DNA of 64,000 nt. It comes from Cheiracanthium punctorium (taxonomy: Eukaryota; Arthropoda; Arachnida; Araneae; Cheiracanthiidae). The first letter of the stretch is position 1. Each line of letters opens with the position of its first letter. The stretch covers positions 1,364,001 through 1,428,000 of the forward strand of contig JAWZYV010013285.1 in the NCBI GenBank assembly GCA_038373885.1, written 5' to 3'. The notes beneath the pieces are model-generated. The model had not been told where the DNA came from and searched no databases. It saw only the letters and a list, made by a program, of their open reading frames with translations. The position numbers were made by a program, and so were the translations under genes. This document shows, in pieces, positions 59,644-64,000 of this stretch.

Positions 59644-60107
59644 TCACATAATTCTGTTGCTGAAAATTGCATCATTTGTAGCTTGGCCCCTAGTGGCGAA
59701 ATATTTTGGATTAGTGTGTATTGTAAAATCTAAAGCATCCATTTCAGTTATGAAACTGGATCCTTGATCGGAATTTAATTCAATGTTAAATGCTCCTACT
59801 AAAACAGTCTTACAATCATCCTCCTTCAGCAACGTTTCGAATATAGCGTCTAATTTATCTTCATAAGAAATTCGAGGACCAGCGTATGCAACTGCAAATC
59901 TCACTTTATCTTGAATATACGCAATGACCATTTGAACACCGATCTGGCTCGTGTAGGCGCGGGTAAAGTGTTTTCCTTTATAAAAATCATAACTCCAGAT
60001 GGCTTTCTGTTTTGGAAACCACTGTCTATCCGTTCGCCCAAAGTGAATCCCGGTATTTAAAAATCATTTGAAAGGATAGTCCATGTTTCCGTTAGCAATA
60101 TCAAATC
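59644..60107 (-). pseudogene. Broken endonuclease/exonuclease/phosphatase (EEP) domain from a retroelement or Helentron
   Basis: In minus-strand order: DLILLTETW (60107-60081), an in-frame stop, SGVMIFIKEN, a frame change, then a frame from 59931 with VRFAVAYAGPRISYEDKLDA, LVGAFNIELN and FATRGQATNDAIFSN, ending at 59644. This is the motif order of EEP nucleases (xLTETW, GGV-I-I, VGDFN, TR--IDxIF) carried by LINEs and some Helentrons. The catalytic Asp of GDFN is Ala here, and ID is ND. With the stop and frame change it is clearly dead. No reverse transcriptase follows. Confidence 0.62.
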
Positions 60108-60504
60108 ACTCTGCAGAAAACATGGATCAAACGGAAAAGTAACCACGGCGCGAGGCATAGACAAAATCCCGTGCTTGAAAGTAATCGCACCCGAGTGCTA
60201 AAAAAAAAGAAGAAGTAATGAAATTGGTGTTTCTATTTTGCTCTGAAATAAATCATACCAAACGCATCGATTACAAAACATTTTTCAACACAACAATCAT
60301 TTATTAGCCAAATTTGGCGATTTATTGTTTACAAACTTGATGAGATCTTGAGAAAACGTCAAAGGAACTGCATCTCATTATTAATGTAATTTTGTGAGAC
60401 CTATAAAAGAACTTTAAATGATTTTTTTTTCAATGTCATTGTTTAAATGAACTGTTAAGTGTTATAAACCTTCCTATATTGTACATTAGGATGCATACAA
60501 AAAC

Positions 60505-60578
60505 AATGAAATTCATAATTATAAAAACGTTTAGTGTGGAAAAGTTCACCTCATTAGAGAGATTATCAAAATTTTTAC

Positions 60579-60624
<46 letters not shown>

Positions 60625-61060
60625 TAAATATCTTTCCACCCAAATCCCCCCAAATTTTTCTAAATTTCCTCATTTTTAGCTTCTTTTTCACTTAAAAAAT
60701 ATTCTTGATTAAGAAATATGAAAACGACTTAGTATGGAAAAGCTGTCACGTGATAAGAGATAAAACCTTGCAAAATTTCGACCCACTGTATACATATCTC
60801 CTGCTTCCCCCCCTTGCCCAAAGCTCCCCAATTTTGCTAATTTTTTTTTTTTTCATTTCATTTTATTTTATTTGATTTTTTTGGCTAGTCTTTCAATTTT
60901 TTCTCCCCTGTTAATTCTGGATAACAAACATCCAAAGACATTAATGGAGAGATATTTTAACCAGATATCAGTTAAACATTATCAAAATTTCATTCCTTTA
61001 CCTAAATATCCTCTTCCCCGTTTTCCCCACTTTGTTCAATTTGGCTTATTCCGTTTTCTT
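60505..61060. repeat. Decayed tandem array, unit about 200 bp, three units
   Basis: Three successive versions share the order AACGTTTAGTGTGGAAAAG-like, ATCAAAATTT-like, then a C-rich block of the CCACCC-AAATCCCCCCAA kind and TTTTCTTTTTAC-like endings, near 60520-60690, 60722-60870 and 60925-61065. The alignment is loose. A TA run interrupts the first unit. Confidence 0.42.
60584..60622. repeat. (TA)n microsatellite
   Basis: Pure TA run. The open frames across it on both strands are artefacts of the repeat. Confidence 0.9.
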
Positions 61061-62461
61061 TTTACATAAATATATATGTTGGTCTTAGAGAAAAGTAGTC
61101 TTCACTTGATGTATATTTTTTCCTGCCACCTAAACTTAACAATTTTTTTATTTTTCACGTGCCTTCTGGAATTTTATCTTTGGGGGCTAAAAAATGATAT
61201 CGATATTCTTAATAAATTAATAGAAATCCTCGACTTGTAATTCATCTAATACTAGCATTTCCTTCAAAAGCTATATTTTATTCTGTTTTGCATGAACCAG
61301 TGAAATAAATTACGCACATGACAATGTAAATTTCTTCTTTGTAATAAAGCGATGCATCTTCTGTCGGGAGCCGTCTCCTGCGTTAAAATCCAAGTTGATT
61401 CATTCGCGTTGTTTGAAATAGACAGATCTATGTAAATAATGTTTTAAACAGCAATTGCCCATAGAGCTTAATATAGGGGAATTATTTTGGATGCTCCTGT
61501 AAAAGAACTATACAGGCTTCACACACCATTTTCAAAAAGGTATATGATACAGGAATTACGCCATGTGGATTTCGTAGTAATCGATGCATGTTTACGACTG
61601 ATAGAGCTCGGAAGACTAGACAGAACAAAGTCATAAACTCTTAGTTGGAAAAAGCAAATTAGTAATTAAAAAAAGATTTTGCTTTAAGCACAATAATATA
61701 AAAAAAGGCTTTTAGTTTCATTCAGTTACAAAAAACTTAATACTGATAATTTCCAATAATTTGGCCAATACTGTATAGAAATATTACTGAAATAAATTGA
61801 AGTATAAAATGTGCAGTTTGCAATTATTTATTTAACTAAATATTATTCAAAGTTAATAATTCCCCGACGATTTATGAAATGACATTTAAATGTTTACTCA
61901 TACAATAAGTTTTCAGATTTTATTCAAAGTATATTCAAAAGTATATTTGAATTGTGTTTGTTCAATCATGCTTTTGAGTTTAGTCGCAACAATTTGTGCA
62001 GGTAAATGAAATATGAATGCTTACTTTACTTATAAGCAAACAAACAAAAGTATTAAACATATATATTTCTTTTAAAATAAGTCACAGTGTAATGACTATA
62101 ACTAAGCGTATACTAATATATAAACTAAAGCAAATACATTAACATATATTTGCCACTTTTCTGGTATAATGTAAATACAATTCGTTTAAAACTATAATTT
62201 ATGAAATGGATAACTTAGATTAAAAATTTACATATTTATCATCAATAATCATATTTTTTGTTATTGTCTGCTTGTTCCCAGGTATGGTATAAGTATTAAT
62301 TCTTTTCATCATGTATTAGTTTTCTGTTTGATACATTTAAGTAAAATTTAATACGAAGAATATCCAATGTTTTGAAGTTATTGATAATGGGAGATAAGGG
62401 TTTACAACGATGAATATAAAACGAAAAACATGAACAAATGCCATAATAGAAATTTTTTTTA

Positions 62462-62660
62462 GAGACCGGTGGCTTGGATTAAGGGCCTGGCCTAATCCAT
62501 GAAAACCGTCTAAAGTACGGTAGGGGATTCGACTCTCACTCATACCCTTGTTTAAATTTCCCTTTCTCTGTGGAGTAAAAACTTTCGCTGCATGTTATGT
62601 CGTCTTTTCTCGACGAGGATTTATAATCGAATTCTTTAAACCAAGCACGCAAGTTCAAAA
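62462..62660 (+). repeat. Degenerate tRNA-derived SINE-like repeat
   Basis: An A-box-like TGGCTTGGATTAAGGG (62470-62485) is followed by a B-box-like GGATTCGACTC (62524-62534), with a GC-richer body to about 62660. Both boxes depart from consensus, so it is an old copy. The A-box phrase resembles the one in the SINE at 17836 (TGGCTTAAG). Confidence 0.45.
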
Positions 62661-63604
62661 AAAAAAGTTGAAGTTATGAGGTTTTAAGATACTCATGTGT
62701 CAGTGCTTTTAAAGTATTCAATAATCTATATTATGTAATCCAATCATTTTAGGAAAAAAATCGTGTTTAAATTGAATAACAGAACACGCATAATGCTTTC
62801 TTTATAGTAATGCAGCGGTAGTGGAATAAGTAAGTAATAAATTTAGATCAAAAATCCCTATGCAATGCATTATACAGCGATTATGGCGATGCCATACATT
62901 TACTTCAATATTTTAAAAATAAATGTGGAAATTAGAGTCTATGAAAACTTGATAGAAGAAGTAGTATGTCTTTATAAAAAGTGCTGTTTACTTATTACTC
63001 TTAACTATTGTTTAACCGTCGCCTGACGCAAAAATCGCATCATTAGCTTGTGATTACAATGTTTCAGTAATGTGCAGTTTAGCAGTAAAAACACAAAGTC
63101 AATCCCCATTTCTCGTAATGTAAAGATCATTTATTATTTAAATGAGTGTATGTTTTTGTTTTTCTTCTAGGTTTAATCTCTAGTTTTCCAAAAATATAGA
63201 ACCTCAAATTTTCCGATGATATTTAAGTAAATTTAAATATTTCGAATAACAGAACGATTGTGAGTACATTTAAAAAAAATATGTGTCTAGTTCTCATTCT
63301 AATTTTTTTTCATTAGTTCCAAAGTAATTAATTTATTCATGCCATCAGTTTTTTAGGTATGTGTAATCTTTACACAATAGGACATGTTTCACGGATTAAA
63401 AAAAATCCATGACATAAAAATTAAAATATAAAAGAAACATTAAGACAATAGTTACTTATATCACTTTGCAGATAGATTTGCACTTTAATGCCAAAATATT
63501 TTTATTACTTTTTCCTTATAAAAAGTCTACTTCTTTCTTCCAGAAAAATATCCCGTGTTAATCTGTATCATGTTTCTGTATCATGTTCTGTATTATTTGT
63601 TTAG

Positions 63605-63748
63605 ATTTGCAAAGAATTCTTACAAAGTCAAGAGATTATGACGAACTTGTTCATGTATGGAAAACATGGAGAAATGCTGCAGGAAAACCTATTCGTGAAA
63701 AATATCTTCGATTTGTTGAGTTGAGCAATGAAGCATCCAGAATGAATG
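63605..63748 (+). CDS. ACE-like protein, exon 4 (gene continues beyond the window)
   Basis: 144 bases, entering with two bases that complete the Asp of LEPD and leaving in phase 1 at AATG/GTAAGG. It encodes LQRILTKSRDYDELVHVWKT, then WRNAAGKPIREKYLRFVELS and NEASRMN. This is the conserved ACE segment SRDY-EL---W--WR-A-G-P-R--Y--YVEL-NEAA--N just after the first disulfide. The catalytic zinc site and the rest of the M2 domain must lie in later exons outside the window. It cannot be decided here whether this is an active ACE or one of the inactive arthropod/nematode relatives. Confidence 0.9.
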
Positions 63749-64000
63749 GTAAGGAGTAATTTCATCTAGTATAATCGCGTTTTATTTAATATACTTATAC
63801 CTTTATTATTCCAGCAGTTCTATAAAATACAAGTTTAAAATAAGAATTTAAAAGCTCTTTGGATTAAAAGTGATGAAAAAAATAATATAACAAGAAATAT
63901 TAAATAACACGTTTAGAACTTAATCTACAAAATATACACATTGTTTGTAAACTGTCCGCGTAACGTGTTCACGCTTTCTAAAATAAATCATAATTTTTCT
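63749..64000 (+). other. Start of intron 4
   Basis: Begins GTAAGG; AT-rich to the window end with no further exon seen. Confidence 0.7.

Larger units (their letters stand above)
59468..61773. mobile_element. Mariner/Tc1-type element with TA duplication (2306 bp), non-autonomous
   Basis: The left end CAGTGTAGGCCAAATTATTG and the right end (reversed: CAGTATTGGCCAAATTATTG) agree at all but two or three of the first 22 bases and are flanked by TA (59466-59467, 61774-61775). The interior has no DDE transposase that I can see. It holds a broken endonuclease-like fragment on the minus strand, a TA microsatellite and a decayed tandem array. The length is large for a mariner, consistent with a composite derivative or later insertions. 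Confidence 0.68.
59367..63604 (+). other. Intron 3 of the ACE-like gene (4238 bp)
   Basis: GTAAAA to TTTGTTTAG, phase 1. More than half of it is a mariner-type element (59468-61773). A SINE-like repeat lies near 62462. The remainder (61780-62450 and 62670-63600) shows nothing recognisable. Confidence 0.8.

Noticed and set aside
60436..60679. Frames on both strands with IYIYIY repeats
   Set aside because: Translation of the TA microsatellite at 60584-60622.

Overview
The window looks like animal nuclear DNA, most likely from an arthropod and quite possibly a spider or other chelicerate. The DNA is strongly AT-rich, coding sequence is sparse and split by GT-AG introns, and transposon remnants are dense (Tc1/mariner, Tigger/pogo, hAT, Helitron, tRNA-derived SINEs). 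No operons, bacterial genes, CRISPR arrays or free-standing RNA genes were seen. The taxonomic guess is an inference from genome style, not from a marker gene.

One host gene is supported. It runs on the + strand from 12926 past the right edge and encodes a peptidase family M2 (angiotensin-converting-enzyme-like) protein. Exon 1 (12926-15325) is unusual: it encodes a signal peptide, about 720 residues of Ser/Thr/Glu-rich mucin-like sequence, and only then the first part of the ACE fold. Exons 2 (58003-58161), 3 (59237-59366) and 4 (63605-63748) continue the ACE domain with intact splice sites and matching phases (0, 0, 1). Intron 1 is about 42.7 kb and fills most of the window. The zinc-binding HExxH region lies beyond the right edge, so catalytic competence cannot be judged.

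The rest is upstream DNA (1 to about 12.5 kb) and intronic DNA carrying mobile elements. The best defined are: three related TA-flanked elements with CAGGGTGTCCC-like ends (1015, 24765, 26965); an 820-bp hAT element with an 8-bp target duplication (18398-19217); a 2.3-kb non-autonomous Helitron on the minus strand with its TC start, 3' hairpin, CTAG end and A/T insertion site (30173-32497); a 1505-bp Tc1 element with perfect 28-bp inverted ends and a full-length transposase whose first catalytic Asp reads Asn (35151-36655), inserted into an older Tigger/pogo derivative (34269-36678); and a 2.3-kb mariner-type element in intron 3 that carries a broken endonuclease-domain fragment (59468-61773). 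Tandem duplications, a roughly 180-bp satellite, a large palindrome, SINEs and dispersed repeat pairs are also listed.

I found no convincing new multi-gene system. The most interesting item is the single-exon mucin-like extension joined to an ACE-family domain.
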